Positions 24,137 through 34,472 of a stretch of DNA of 64,000 nucleotides are shown here, piece by piece (the stretch's first letter is position 1; the number at the start of each line of letters is the position of its first letter). Both the position numbers and the translations under genes were made by a program. Below the pieces are notes generated by a model, which saw nothing but the letters and a program-made list of their open reading frames with translations, was not told the origin of the DNA and did not search any database. The DNA is from Clostridium sp. AM33-3 (GTDB lineage Bacteria; Bacillota; Clostridia; Lachnospirales; Lachnospiraceae), in NCBI RefSeq assembly GCF_003480315.1, contig NZ_QUIV01000009.1:1-64000 (forward strand), read 5' to 3'.

Positions 24137-25522
24137 TTAGATTTCATCCCGCGATTTTCGCCGCGCTGCCATCCGCCTGCGAATCACGATATAACAGATA
24201 ATGTGAGCCGTGAAGGTAATGATCCAGCTGACCGGATAAGAAAGATAAAGCGTGGTCACTGTCCGGTGCATTGCAAATACAGAAAAAATCCATACCACAC
24301 GGAACAGGCAGGCGCCGGTCAGTGATACCAGCATCGGAACAACAGAATGGCCAAGCCCCCGCAGACCGCCTACCATAGTGTCCATAATTCCGCACAGAAA
24401 ATAGCTTCCGTTTATGATCCGCATACGCATCATGCCATAGGAAATCACTTCCGGATCAGAGGAGTAGATTTGTAACAACTTCGGTCCGAGCAAAACAGCT
24501 CCGCCGCCCATCACAACACCTACCAGAACGACCAGCCCCAAGCAGTCCAGAAGGATCTTTGTGACGCGGTCCATCTTGCCTGCTCCATAGTTCTGGCTGG
24601 TAAAGCTTAAGGTTGTCTGGTAAACTGCGTTCATTGCATTGTATACAAAGCCCTCCACATTCGCCGAAGCCGTACTTCCTGCCATGGCAATGGATCCAAA
24701 GGAATTGATAGAGGACTGGATCAGCACATTGGATACAGAAAAGATTGCTCCCTGGAATCCGGCAGGCAGTCCGATCTTCATGATCTGCTTTACCTTAGAC
24801 TCTGTAATCCTCATCTTTTCCCGGCACAGGCGGTATGCGGAATCTGAACGTGCCAGACATTGCACGATCAGTACTGCGGAAATGCACTCGGATACCACGG
24901 TTGCGGTTGCAACACCGGCCACTCCCATAGAAAAAGCGATCACAAAAACAAGGTTTAGCACCACATTGACTGCACCCGCAAACAGCAGGAAATACAGTGG
25001 TCTTCTGGTGTCACCAACAGCTCGCAGGATTGCAGCCCCAAAATTGTATGTAAGAGTTGCCGGCATACCGATAAAGTAAATCTTCAGATACAGCGCCGCA
25101 AGCGGCAGTACATCATCCGGCGTTCCCATCAGGCCCAGCATCGGACTGGAAAAGAAGACTCCCACAAAAATCAGAAAAAAGCCACCGGCCAGAGCTAGCA
25201 TCATGGCTGTATGCACGGTTTCTTCCAGATCCTTTAATTTTTTTGCACCGGAATACTGAGCCACCAGTACATTGGCACCGATGGAAAGTCCCACGAACAC
25301 ATTGATCATCAGGTTGATCAGTGCTGTCGTGGAACCAACCGCAGCAAGAGATTCCCTGCCTGCGAAATGTCCCACTACAATAATGTCTGCCGCGTTAAAT
25401 AACAGCTGCAGGATACCGGATAAGATCAGCGGAACCGCAAACGCCACAATCTTCGGAAAAAGCGGTCCGCTGCACATATCCATTTCATAGGTTTTCCCTG
25501 TTTTCTTTGCTGACTGTTCCAT
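24137..25522 (-). CDS. MATE family multidrug/metabolite efflux transporter
   Basis: The 461-residue protein has 12 predicted membrane segments in two related halves. MATE signatures are visible: 'MDMCSGPLFPKIVAFAVPLI' at the start, 'ALINLMINVFVGLSIGANVL' in the first half and 'TTLSFTSQNYGAGKMDRVTK' in the second. It probably exports cationic compounds or metabolites with Na+ or H+ exchange. The frame can be read from a GTG at 25543, but I prefer the ATG at 25522 because AGGGGAAGGGG precedes it. It follows the DUF4321 gene by about 27 bases. Confidence 0.9.
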   Translation of the reverse strand: MEQSAKKTGKTYEMDMCSGPLFPKIVAFAVPLILSGILQLLFNAADIIVVGHFAGRESLAAVGSTTALINLMINVFVGLSIGANVLVAQYSGAKKLKDLEETVHTAMMLALAGGFFLIFVGVFFSSPMLGLMGTPDDVLPLAALYLKIYFIGMPATLTYNFGAAILRAVGDTRRPLYFLLFAGAVNVVLNLVFVIAFSMGVAGVATATVVSECISAVLIVQCLARSDSAYRLCREKMRITESKVKQIMKIGLPAGFQGAIFSVSNVLIQSSINSFGSIAMAGSTASANVEGFVYNAMNAVYQTTLSFTSQNYGAGKMDRVTKILLDCLGLVVLVGVVMGGGAVLLGPKLLQIYSSDPEVISYGMMRMRIINGSYFLCGIMDTMVGGLRGLGHSVVPMLVSLTGACLFRVVWIFSVFAMHRTVTTLYLSYPVSWIITFTAHIICYIVIRRRMAARRKSRDEI

Positions 25523-25549
25523 GTTCCCCTTCCCCTCAATCACAAATAT

Positions 25550-25801
25550 CTACAAAAAACGATAAATCAAAAGTGCAATGGCTACACCGATGATGCTGGC
25601 CATGGTAATGCGGATGGTCAGGCCAAAGGTAATGACCAGCACGCCAAGATTTAATACCAGCGGAGTGTCTAATCCAAAAGACTGTCCGAAATTCAGCCAG
25701 GACAGCAAGCTGATGCTCTTGGTTGCCTCTCCCAGAAAGCCGCCGAGCACGATTCCTGCCAGCAGCATTAAAAGCAGAATCCAGAAATTCTTATTTCGCA
25801 T
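25550..25801 (-). CDS. DUF4321 small membrane protein
   Basis: An 83-residue protein with two membrane helices separated by a short loop (about 5-25 and 48-82), fitting the DUF4321 family of Clostridia. The N-terminus MRNKNFWILLLMLLAGIVLG and the 'GQSFGLDTPLVLNLGVL' loop fit that family. The function is unknown. It starts 22 bases after the DUF6472 gene's stop and precedes the MATE gene, so the three may share a transcript. Confidence 0.8.
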   Translation of the reverse strand: MRNKNFWILLLMLLAGIVLGGFLGEATKSISLLSWLNFGQSFGLDTPLVLNLGVLVITFGLTIRITMASIIGVAIALLIYRFL

Positions 25802-25823
25802 TGTTTGTTTCCTCCCCGTTGCC

Positions 25824-26015
25824 TTACATCTGTTTGCGTACGATCATATATTCATCACCCAGGCGGTAATAGGGACAGTCATAAAAACGATCCTCCATAA
25901 AGCGCGCCATCTCATCCTCATCCAGGTTCACTTCGCACACATAGCACTCATAATCCTCATCATACTCGTAATACAGACAGCTTTCACAGCTTCCCTGCTG
26001 CTTTTTCTTTTTCAT
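25824..26015 (-). CDS. DUF6472 small cysteine-containing protein
   Basis: A 63-residue acidic protein after a KKKKQQ start. Four cysteines ('CESCLYYEYDEDYECYVC' and 'YDCPYY') with CxxC spacing suggest a small metal-binding fold. It fits the DUF6472 family of Lachnospiraceae. The ATG at 26015 has AAGGAAT 8 bases upstream. The reading frame continues upstream without a stop into the MATE remnant. The apparent 301-residue fusion is an accident of that deletion, not a real fused protein, because this small protein is complete and has its own ribosome site. Confidence 0.75.
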   Translation of the reverse strand: MKKKKQQGSCESCLYYEYDEDYECYVCEVNLDEDEMARFMEDRFYDCPYYRLGDEYMIVRKQM

Positions 26016-26773
26016 GGATACATTCCTTTCAGGTAAATGTTTTCTCAAGACCATTCCCTGCTTTACACGATCTACTTTTCCGGCGCCGATGTTCTGGGCG
26101 GTAAAGCTTGAAATTCCGTTGCCAAGCGTAGTGAAGCTGGTAATGGTAAAGGTATTCAGTTTAATTGCCGCGGAATAACCGGCAATCACAGAGGAACCAA
26201 AGGAGTTGATCAGTCCCTGCACAAAAATATTGCCAATGGAGACAAAGCTCTGCTGCAAAATACTCGGAATCGCAATGTGCGCGATCCGCTTTAACATATC
26301 TGCGGAAAAGTACTCTGCTTTCTTATCTGTCTTAATCTGCCTCAGGCGTTTCACCATGGTAATGAGTGCCAGCACACAGGCAATGCCCTGGGCAATAAAG
26401 GTTGCCCACGCCACGCCGGCTCCCCCCCAGTGCAGGCCTGCCACAAACCAGTAATCCAAAAAAATGTTGCCAAGAGAAGAACCGATCAGGAAATACAGCG
26501 GCGTTTTCGAATCGCCCAGCGATGTAAAAATACCGGTTGCTACATTATATAAAAACAGAAATGCAAAGCTTCCGATATAGATCCGCAGATAGAGATCGCC
26601 CAGATTAAAAATATTATCCGATGTCTGGATCATGCGCATCAGAAAACGGCTTCCCAGAAGTCCGAGTCCCGTCAGAACAACAGAAAGAACCGAAGCAGAA
26701 ATCAGCGTCGTGTACACAGAAGTCTTCATCAGCTCATAACGCTTTGCGGATTCCCCTCAGTCAGGTCTTTCAT
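26016..26773 (-). pseudogene. Decayed MATE transporter, both ends lost
   Basis: The ATG at 26773 begins a normal MATE N-terminus (MKDLTEGNP), but after this the frame ends within a few codons. Sequence equivalent to about the next 80 residues is missing. It picks up in another frame at about 26729 with MATE middle helices ('KTSVYTTLISASVLSVVLTG' to 'SSFTAQNIGAGKVDRVKQG'). The last third of a MATE protein is also missing, where the frame runs directly into the DUF6472 gene. Two deletions therefore inactivated the gene. It differs clearly from the intact MATE gene downstream, so it is not a recent duplicate. Confidence 0.8.
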
Positions 26774-26910
26774 CACAATATATTATCCTCACATTCCGTA
26801 AAATCTGAAGCGGCACTGCCTGAAAAACGACGTTTGCGAGCACCGCGCCTTTAGAATGCTACCACTTTTTGGAGAATTATGCAATCCGGTTTTTCTGTTT
26901 TCACGCCGGA

Positions 26911-29900
26911 TCAGCATTGGATAGCCTTCTGCATGGTCATGGAATAGATCCATTTTTCCCGGACATTTTTTCGGGTCAGCTGGGTCAGCGCCCTGGCATA
27001 ATAGTCCAGCTGTTTCTGATAATGATCCAAAAGGATTCGGCTGCTCCGGATCCGGTCTGTCTTGTAATCCACCAGGATCAGCTCTCCATCTTCCTCAAAA
27101 TACGCATCAATGATACCCTGTATCACCACCAGCTCGTCGCTGTCCACCGGCCCGATCTCCCGCGCCGGGATACCCATGACAAATTGCTGTTCTTTATGAA
27201 GTTTTCCTGATGCCTGGGCCTTAGCCATGCGTCGTCCTGTCTCTGAGCAGAGGAAGGTCCAGAGCACAGTGCTGTCTACCATCTGCAGACTCTCTGACGT
27301 ATACTGCTTTTCTTCCACAAACCGCGTCAGCCAGGCATCCACATCTTCCAGACTCCGGATCCTGTCAAAGGGAAGAAGTTCCAGCGCACGGTGATACGCA
27401 CTGCCGCGGGCAGCTCCGGTCCCGGAATCCACAGATGCGTCCGATGCTTTTTTCACAGGCTCAAATGGTACCTCCGACTCATCATCGGCGGGCTGGCCCA
27501 TTTTTTTCACTTCTGATACCGACATCTTACTGTGCAAGGTTACATCTGCCATGTAGGGATAGACAAATTCCAGGTGTTCTTTCAGCTGCATTCCAAAATC
27601 TCTGTCGTACTCCTGTTTCGTATCAAACTCCAGAAGCACATCCTTTGCATTCCTTTTCAGTACCTGACGCTGCAGCTCACTGCCAATAAATTCCATGACC
27701 GGAATTTTCCTCACCAGAATTCCCAGTCCGTTTCCGGTTTGGCCGGTACACATAAGGATCCAGTCCAGAAAGGAAGCCGCACCGGAAAGAATGGTATAGG
27801 GAATCTGTCCGTTCGCAAGCGGAATCTGGCTGTACTTTTCCAGAGTCTTCCCGAGGCTTCGGTCTGTTCCGGTCATGATCAGCTTTTCCTTTGCCCTTGT
27901 CATGGCAACATAAAGCACACGTAATTCCTCTCCGAGACTGTCCAGCTCCATCTTCCGTCGCAGTACGTTTTTCTTGATCGTAGAAGTTTTCACCCGATGC
28001 TCTGCATCCAGATAATCGGCGGCAATGCCAAGTTCCGGATCGATCAGGACTTTTCCGTATACATCCTGCCTGTTGAACTTCTTTCCCATTCCTGCCAGAA
28101 AAACAACAGGGAATTCCAGTCCTTTGCTCTTATGGATACTCATGATCCGCACGGTGTTATCTTCCTCTCCCACTGTGGACGCTTCGCCGAAATCGGAGTT
28201 ATATTTCTTCAGATTTTCGATATAGCGGATAAAATGGAACAGCCCCTTGTAGCTGGTTTTCTCATATTCCGACGCTTTCTCCACCAGCATATCCAGGTTC
28301 GCCCGTCTGGTCTCTCCTGCAGGCATCACCGAAACATAATCATAATAGCCTGTTTCCTCGTACAGCCGGTAAATCAGCTCATGGATCGGCAGATAGGAAG
28401 CAAGCAGACGAAACTGCTCCAGCTTTTCAAAAAAACCATTCAGGCGTTTCCAGCGCACAGCAGCTGCGTAGATACCGCGGTCCTGCCCCTTATCCGCGCA
28501 GCTTCGGTAATCTGCCATCATCGTTGCCAGTTCCCGGTCACTCATGCCAACCACCGGTGATTTTAAGACCGCTGCCAGAGGAATATCCTGCATGGGATTG
28601 TCGATCACTGCCAGCATACTTAACACGGTCTCCACTTCCAGCGTATTAAAATACCCCATACGGGACTCCGCATACGCCGGTATTCCTTCATTTAAAAGAA
28701 TCTGCAAAAGCGTCTCCGTCCAGCCCGCAGTACTGCGCAGGAGAATCACCATATCGCGAAACTGGGCCGTTCGATAGCCTCCGCCCTCCCCTGCTTTTTT
28801 ATCCCATACCAGAAAGCCATGCTCCGGATCTGTCATCTCCCTGATCTTTGCAGCGATCAATTTCGCCTCCAGTTCCTTTGCGGTGTAATCTGCCGTTTCC
28901 TCATCCAGTCCTGCCAGAGCCTCATCTCCGGTGTCGACCATAAGAAGCTCTGACAGGCCGCCCACTCGTTCCGGCTCCGCTGCCTCTGCAAAGACCGCGC
29001 CGGGATGCAGGGCCGCATCCTCCGTATAGCAGATATTTCCGAGATTTTCCGTCATGATCCGGTAAAAGATATCATTGATCCCGGTCAGCACCGTATCCCG
29101 GCTTCGGAAGTTCTGATGAAGCTCGATTTTGAGATCCGGGCCGTTTTCCTCCGGTTCAGACGGATAGGCATGGTATTTTTCCAGAAACAGTTCCGGTCTT
29201 GCCAGGCGGAAGCGGTAAATGCTCTGTTTTACATCCCCCACCATAAACACATTGTGCTGGCCGAAACGCTCACGGGAAACTGCCTTCAACAGCTCCTCCT
29301 GTACCAGGTTACTGTCCTGATACTCATCCACCAGCACTTCCCGGTACTGCATGCTCAGTTCATCCGCCGCGTCCGTATAGATGTGTGTTCCATCCTCCCG
29401 GACCTGGATCAGCACCTTCAATGCCTCATGCTCCAGATCGTTAAAGTCTACAAGATTTTTATCCCGCTTCTTTGCCTGAAACCTCTCCGCAAACTGTTCT
29501 GCCAGATCTAACAGCACTCCCGTTGCTTCCCTGGTTCCCTCCAGATCGGCAAACATGTTTTCCAGCGTGTCAAACGCATACAGCTCTTTCATTTTTTTGA
29601 TGGCAGTCTTCACCCGGTCACGGCATCCGGTCACATAGGCCTTTTTCTCCGGATCAACTTCCCTGCTCCGCACTGCAGCAAGCCTCCCAAATCCGGCTTC
29701 GGTAAGAAGTCCGTGAAAGGCAGTGAAATCTTCCGCCTCCGAAAGTCTCTTTAACAGAAACACATCTTCCAGAAATGCCGGCTCATAGGCACAGAGAAAT
29801 TCATCATCCCGGCAGATATCACTGGCATCCTCCATCTGAATCCTCAATTCTGCCGCCTGGCGTTTTAAATCCTGAAGCAGAAACTCCATCCACGGGCCCG

Positions 29901-30519
29901 ACTGCTCATCTGCCAGTTCCTTCCGACAGTCTGCGATCCACTGCTCTGGATAGGGATTGCTCTGGGAAAAATGGTAAACCTGCATGATGTAATCTTCAAT
30001 TCCGGCATCCGTCTTTCCCTGGGCAAAGGTCTCAACAAACTGTTCAAAACGGCTGCCGCCAGAAGCGTAAGCATCCTCCAGAAGCTCAGCCATAACATCG
30101 GCCCGCATAAGAAGCAGTTCACCCTCATCACCGATGCGGAATGCCGGATCCAGGTCCAGCAAATGAAAGTGCTCCCGGATCACATTCAGGCAAAAACTGT
30201 CGATCGTGGTGATCTGGGCATGATGGACCAGTGTGGCCTGCATCTGAAGATGGCCATTCTTCGGATCCTCCCTTAATCTCTGCTCTATGGCCGCCGCGAT
30301 CCGCTCCCGCATCTCTGCTGCCGCCGCATTGGTGAAAGTCATAACCAGAAGTTCATCGATTCCGGCCGGGTTTTCTCCCTCTGTCACCATGCGGATGATG
30401 CGCTCTACCAAAACCGCTGTTTTTCCGCTTCCTGCCGCCGCGCTGACAAGCAGATTTTTTCCGCGGCTTTCAATGACCCGGCTCTGCTCCCTGGTCCAGT
30501 TTACTGCTGCTCTCTGCAT
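26911..30519 (-). CDS. addA: ATP-dependent helicase/nuclease subunit AddA
   Basis: The 1,202-residue protein is the helicase and nuclease subunit of AddAB, which processes double-strand breaks for RecA loading. Visible parts are a UvrD-type Walker A ('VSAAAGSGKTAVLVERI'), motif Ia ('MTFTNAAAAEMRERI'), Walker B ('VLVDEYQDSN'), 'GDVKQSIYRFRLARPELF', helicase motif V-VI ('IMSIHKSKGLEFPVVFLAG', 'LYVAMTRAKEKL') and the C-terminal RecB-like nuclease motif 'LVDYKTDR'. I use the ATG at 30519 behind GGAGG; it overlaps the addB stop by 19 bases, so the two are coupled. A weak hairpin (ATCCGG/CCGGAT, 26885-26911) may end the operon. Confidence 0.96.
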   Translation of the reverse strand: MQRAAVNWTREQSRVIESRGKNLLVSAAAGSGKTAVLVERIIRMVTEGENPAGIDELLVMTFTNAAAAEMRERIAAAIEQRLREDPKNGHLQMQATLVHHAQITTIDSFCLNVIREHFHLLDLDPAFRIGDEGELLLMRADVMAELLEDAYASGGSRFEQFVETFAQGKTDAGIEDYIMQVYHFSQSNPYPEQWIADCRKELADEQSGPWMEFLLQDLKRQAAELRIQMEDASDICRDDEFLCAYEPAFLEDVFLLKRLSEAEDFTAFHGLLTEAGFGRLAAVRSREVDPEKKAYVTGCRDRVKTAIKKMKELYAFDTLENMFADLEGTREATGVLLDLAEQFAERFQAKKRDKNLVDFNDLEHEALKVLIQVREDGTHIYTDAADELSMQYREVLVDEYQDSNLVQEELLKAVSRERFGQHNVFMVGDVKQSIYRFRLARPELFLEKYHAYPSEPEENGPDLKIELHQNFRSRDTVLTGINDIFYRIMTENLGNICYTEDAALHPGAVFAEAAEPERVGGLSELLMVDTGDEALAGLDEETADYTAKELEAKLIAAKIREMTDPEHGFLVWDKKAGEGGGYRTAQFRDMVILLRSTAGWTETLLQILLNEGIPAYAESRMGYFNTLEVETVLSMLAVIDNPMQDIPLAAVLKSPVVGMSDRELATMMADYRSCADKGQDRGIYAAAVRWKRLNGFFEKLEQFRLLASYLPIHELIYRLYEETGYYDYVSVMPAGETRRANLDMLVEKASEYEKTSYKGLFHFIRYIENLKKYNSDFGEASTVGEEDNTVRIMSIHKSKGLEFPVVFLAGMGKKFNRQDVYGKVLIDPELGIAADYLDAEHRVKTSTIKKNVLRRKMELDSLGEELRVLYVAMTRAKEKLIMTGTDRSLGKTLEKYSQIPLANGQIPYTILSGAASFLDWILMCTGQTGNGLGILVRKIPVMEFIGSELQRQVLKRNAKDVLLEFDTKQEYDRDFGMQLKEHLEFVYPYMADVTLHSKMSVSEVKKMGQPADDESEVPFEPVKKASDASVDSGTGAARGSAYHRALELLPFDRIRSLEDVDAWLTRFVEEKQYTSESLQMVDSTVLWTFLCSETGRRMAKAQASGKLHKEQQFVMGIPAREIGPVDSDELVVIQGIIDAYFEEDGELILVDYKTDRIRSSRILLDHYQKQLDYYARALTQLTRKNVREKWIYSMTMQKAIQC

Positions 30520-33500
30520 ATTTCCTCCCAGATTTCCTCTGTTTTCCGGTTTTTCCACCGGTTGAATTCATAGCCGGATGTTTTCCGGTCAAACCCGCAA
30601 ACTGCATGATATGGACAATAATCGCAGGCGGTGCGCTGGCCGTTTTTGTATGGTGCCACACCAATCTCACCATCCAGGATTTCCTGTCCTGCTTCCTTTA
30701 ATTTCCGGTGCACAAACTGGCTTAACCGCGCAAAGCGTTCCCGGTTTGCCACCGAAGAACGTCCTGCCTGTACCTCACCGTCTTTTAAGACTACCGGGAT
30801 CACATCTGATTCCTTCTCAATCGTCCGGTCCAGATGACGGACCACTTCCAGCTCGCTGTTTACCAGACCGTTCATGCGAAGCTTCTTCAAAATCTCCGCA
30901 TCGATCTTCTCCGGATCAGGCTGGCCCTTTTTCTCTGCCAGCGGATCCGCAATGTTGTAATACAGAATGCCTGCCGGAACGATTTCTTTATCCGGATAAT
31001 GATGCTGTGCCATCTCTGTCACTGCATCCATATAAACCACCAGCTGGAGCTGCAGGCCATAGTAAAGTGCCAGCAGATCAAATGAAGTGCTTCCGGATTT
31101 ATAATCAATGATCTTGACATAGACCTTTCCGCCATCCTCACAGACATCCATACGGTCAATCCTTCCGCGCAGATGCAGAGCCTCGCTCTCTGAAAGAGCA
31201 ATCTTCATGGCACTTAGGTTATCTGCCGCAGAGAAGGATACCTCAAATCCGGTCGGAATAAAGTCACCTTTTTTGATCTGCTGCTGCAGCGCCCACACCG
31301 TCCGTTTTGTGATCTGCCCCACCCGCTGGGCCAGATAGCGATTTCTTGCCGAACTTCCAAGAATGGTATTTCCATAGTTTTCTGTCACGGCAGCCACACA
31401 TTCCTCCACCAGCATATCTCTGGTTTCATTCGTCATGGTATGCCAGTCATACTGTTTTTCCTTCACCCTGCGAAAACACAGATCAATGGACTCATGAAAC
31501 AACGTTCCAATATCGGAAGAAGCCAATTCAAATCGTTTCCGTTCCAACAGCTCCAGACCATACCTGAGAAAATGACTGTAGGCACAGGCAGCATACTGCT
31601 CCAGCCGGGTCACGCTGCCGCTTAGGATTTCCCCGTACAGAGCCTTTGCTACCGCATGGGAAATGCCCTGTTGCTCGTAAACGAAAAAAGCTGCATCCAT
31701 GAAACGGCGCAGAATCTTCTGATTGTCTTTTGAGGACGCAAACCAGCGGTATAATTCCAGAAACTGCGCTTTTTCCTCATCCTGCTCCAGTTGTCCGTCC
31801 CGGTATTGTCCCAGTTTCGTGGACAGTCTCTGCTTCGCCTCTGCCACAGAGTAAATTTCAGAATCCATCTGCGTCTCCTGATCCGTCAGAACCGCATCCG
31901 GGAACATGGCCCGCAGCTCCCCAATGAGAAAGGATGGACGACGACTCTTTCCGTCTGCGCCGGTACGACACCAGGACAAAATGAGCTGCTTCGATGGCTT
32001 GGTCATCATCAGATACAGATAAAACCGCTGCTGGAAGCTTTCTTCCCTCGCGGTGGGGGCCAGTTCCAGATGATGCTCTCCCAGGAAATCCCTGTCACGG
32101 TCTGAAAGCAGGCTTCCCCGCTCTTTTCTTGCCGGTACGATTCCATCGTTGACGCCGGCAAAAAAGAGCACCCGGATATGAGCCAGACGTGTTCTGGTAA
32201 TGTCCCCCACCACAACCCGGTCTGCCACTGCCGGAATAACACCTACCTTCAGCTCCGCAAAGCCGGCATCCAGAATTTCCAGATACTCTTTCCGGCTCAC
32301 GCGCTCCTCTCCCAGAAGATCTGACAGGCGCTTTAACAGTTCCGTTACAAGACCGTACACCTGGCCATACTCCTTTGCCAGTCGGTGTTCCCCGATTTTT
32401 GTAAAATACTCCTGATAGCTTTCCAGCTGTTCCTCTGCCCTGCAGTCTGCAAGCAGCGTAAGCACCGCTTCTGTCATGCCTGCTATCGTCAGATCCGCCT
32501 GACGGAAACGCTCCTGCATGGCAAAAAGAGGCGCCAGCACCCGGTCCTTAAAGGCATTCACCTCTGTCACATTTAAGTCCCCGGCACCCCGGTAGGTCCG
32601 CTCCCAGGTTTCCCGGAATCGCTTTCCTCCGCGGATTCCCATGGCCAGGATATAGTTTTCCAGCCGGTCCACCATCGTACGCTCCTGACTCACCAGACCG
32701 GTACGCAGATAGCGCATGACACTCTCGTAAGAGAAGTCCTGGCGTACTGCCTCAAGAGAGGCCCGGATCAGTTCCACGAGACAATTATCAAGTACATTTT
32801 TCTTGTCATCCATAAAATGCGGGATCTGATTCTGGGTAAACTGATGCGTGATTTCTTTTCCGTATCCTGGAAGATCCCCTGTGATGACCGCGATCTCCCG
32901 ATAGCGGGCTTTTCCCTCCTGTACCAGCCGCTGGATCTCATGAACGATATGACTGACCTCACCCGATGGATTGGATGCCTGGAAAAAGACGATACTGTCT
33001 GTAGCTTCACCGGTATACGCAGTTTCTGTCCCATAACGGAACAGATTCTGCTCCAGCCAGGCAAGCTCCGGACGCCGGGCAAACCGGCGGTTTTTCTGTT
33101 CGCCAAGTATAATATCCGGCAGTTTTTTCACCTGATTCTTTTCCGCAATCTCCGACAGGCGGACTGCCATCTGACGGCTCATGTAAAACAGGTTCTGAAT
33201 CCCCATTTTCCCGTAAATACCTGCCGCTTCGTCGGCCGTCACCGTTACATAAACCTGCTTCGCGTAAACCAGAAACAGCTCCGTCAGCCGGTACTGGACC
33301 GGTGTAAACCCTGTGTAGCCATCCAGGGCAATGACGCTGTTTCGGATCAGCCCTGACTCCGGGATCAGCCTGCAAAGCACATCCAGTACCTGCTCTGTCG
33401 TAATGTAATGCCCTTCAATATATTCCTGAAAGCTCTGCTCTACCAGGGCCAGATCTTCGAGCTTCTGCCTTAACAGCGGAGACCTGGCTGAAGGCGCCAT

Positions 33501-33923
33501 CTCCCGCAGTGCCTCCGGTGTGATGCCATATTGATAAAACTCGGAAAGCATGGATTTTAACTGTCCTACAAAGCCTGGTTTGCTCAACTGTCCGCCAAAT
33601 AAGACCAGCTGCCGTTTCTGGGCCGCAGCCACCTTGCGCAGCACCATGGACTTTCCCATGTCATCCAGCACAGAAAGCTGTTCCACCGCCAGCTCCTCAA
33701 AAATCCGGTAGGCCAGGCGGGCAAAGCTCACGATATCAATATTCATGGTACCGTGGTTCGGATGCCGGGTCACTATATCCTTCTGGGTCTGCATGGTAAA
33801 CTGCTCCGGCACGATCAGAAAATACTGCTCTTGTGGATGTTCCATGGAAAGGCGGATCACTTCGTCGTACAGATATGTAGTTTTTCCGGAACCGGAACCG
33901 CCCAAAATCAGCTGCAATGCCAT
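30501..33923 (-). CDS. addB: ATP-dependent nuclease subunit AddB
   Basis: The 1,140-residue partner of AddA. It has an N-terminal Walker A ('LILGGSGSGKTTYLYDEVI'), a degenerate helicase body that recognises Chi, and a C-terminal nuclease domain with 'VKIIDYKSG'. The domain is enclosed by an Fe-S cluster: one cysteine in 'EQYAACAYSHFL' and three in 'TACDYCPYHAVCGFD'. Size and order match clostridial AddB. It is first in the addBA operon, with a likely promoter at 33974-34002. Confidence 0.96.
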   Translation of the reverse strand: MALQLILGGSGSGKTTYLYDEVIRLSMEHPQEQYFLIVPEQFTMQTQKDIVTRHPNHGTMNIDIVSFARLAYRIFEELAVEQLSVLDDMGKSMVLRKVAAAQKRQLVLFGGQLSKPGFVGQLKSMLSEFYQYGITPEALREMAPSARSPLLRQKLEDLALVEQSFQEYIEGHYITTEQVLDVLCRLIPESGLIRNSVIALDGYTGFTPVQYRLTELFLVYAKQVYVTVTADEAAGIYGKMGIQNLFYMSRQMAVRLSEIAEKNQVKKLPDIILGEQKNRRFARRPELAWLEQNLFRYGTETAYTGEATDSIVFFQASNPSGEVSHIVHEIQRLVQEGKARYREIAVITGDLPGYGKEITHQFTQNQIPHFMDDKKNVLDNCLVELIRASLEAVRQDFSYESVMRYLRTGLVSQERTMVDRLENYILAMGIRGGKRFRETWERTYRGAGDLNVTEVNAFKDRVLAPLFAMQERFRQADLTIAGMTEAVLTLLADCRAEEQLESYQEYFTKIGEHRLAKEYGQVYGLVTELLKRLSDLLGEERVSRKEYLEILDAGFAELKVGVIPAVADRVVVGDITRTRLAHIRVLFFAGVNDGIVPARKERGSLLSDRDRDFLGEHHLELAPTAREESFQQRFYLYLMMTKPSKQLILSWCRTGADGKSRRPSFLIGELRAMFPDAVLTDQETQMDSEIYSVAEAKQRLSTKLGQYRDGQLEQDEEKAQFLELYRWFASSKDNQKILRRFMDAAFFVYEQQGISHAVAKALYGEILSGSVTRLEQYAACAYSHFLRYGLELLERKRFELASSDIGTLFHESIDLCFRRVKEKQYDWHTMTNETRDMLVEECVAAVTENYGNTILGSSARNRYLAQRVGQITKRTVWALQQQIKKGDFIPTGFEVSFSAADNLSAMKIALSESEALHLRGRIDRMDVCEDGGKVYVKIIDYKSGSTSFDLLALYYGLQLQLVVYMDAVTEMAQHHYPDKEIVPAGILYYNIADPLAEKKGQPDPEKIDAEILKKLRMNGLVNSELEVVRHLDRTIEKESDVIPVVLKDGEVQAGRSSVANRERFARLSQFVHRKLKEAGQEILDGEIGVAPYKNGQRTACDYCPYHAVCGFDRKTSGYEFNRWKNRKTEEIWEEICREQQ

Positions 33924-33973
33924 ATGCTCTTTCCCTTCCTGTATCTAAATTCTGTTCTGAATACGTATCTTTC

Positions 33974-34002
33974 AGTATAGCATAAAAGAGAATCCCTGAG
34001 AA
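33974..34002 (-). promoter_or_regulatory. Promoter of addBA
   Basis: TTCTCA (33997-34002), a 17-base spacer ending in TGC and TATACT (33974-33979) on the minus strand: an extended -10 with a moderate -35, about 50 bases before addB. Confidence 0.5.
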
Positions 34003-34034
34003 TAGATTATAACAAACATTCCCGGAGGTCTCCC

Positions 34035-34472
34035 ATGAGCTCCAAAACCAAGATCATTGTCCTTCGAATGAAAGAGATCATCTACACCGCAATCTTTGTT
34101 GGTCTCGGGATCCTTCTGATCCTGCTTTTGCTGGTGATGTTCCGCCCAGGAAAGGAGAGCACTCCTGCCTCCGCAAAAGCGCAGTACATACCAGGCATTT
34201 ACACCTCCTCCATTACTCTTGGTACGCAGGAAATCAATGTGGAGGTATCGGTAGACGCAGACCGGATCACCTCCATTACCATGACACCACTCAGTGATGC
34301 CGTGGAAACCATGTACCCGCTTATGCAGCCATCCTTAAGCAATCTCACCGATCAGATTTTAACCGCACAGTCTCTGGAACATCTGACCTATCCGGAAGAA
34401 ACCCGCTACACATGCCAGGTGCTCTTAACTGCTGTGAAAAAGGCCCTGAAAAAAGCTGCGCCCACAGTCTGA
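34035..34472 (+). CDS. Membrane-anchored small protein of unknown function
   Basis: A 145-residue protein with one N-terminal membrane helix (about 15-38, 'IFVGLGILLILLLLVMF') and an extracytoplasmic domain of about 100 residues. The pattern 'YIPGIYTSSITLGTQEINVEVSVDADRITSITM' recalls FMN-binding-type repeats, which often open 'Y.PG.Y', but the covalent-flavin Thr motif is not recognisable, so I leave it unnamed. The ATG follows CGGAGG. The last codons and the TGA stop lie within the left arm of a 23-bp terminator hairpin shared with ftsH. Confidence 0.7.
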   Translation: MSSKTKIIVLRMKEIIYTAIFVGLGILLILLLLVMFRPGKESTPASAKAQYIPGIYTSSITLGTQEINVEVSVDADRITSITMTPLSDAVETMYPLMQPSLSNLTDQILTAQSLEHLTYPEETRYTCQVLLTAVKKALKKAAPTV

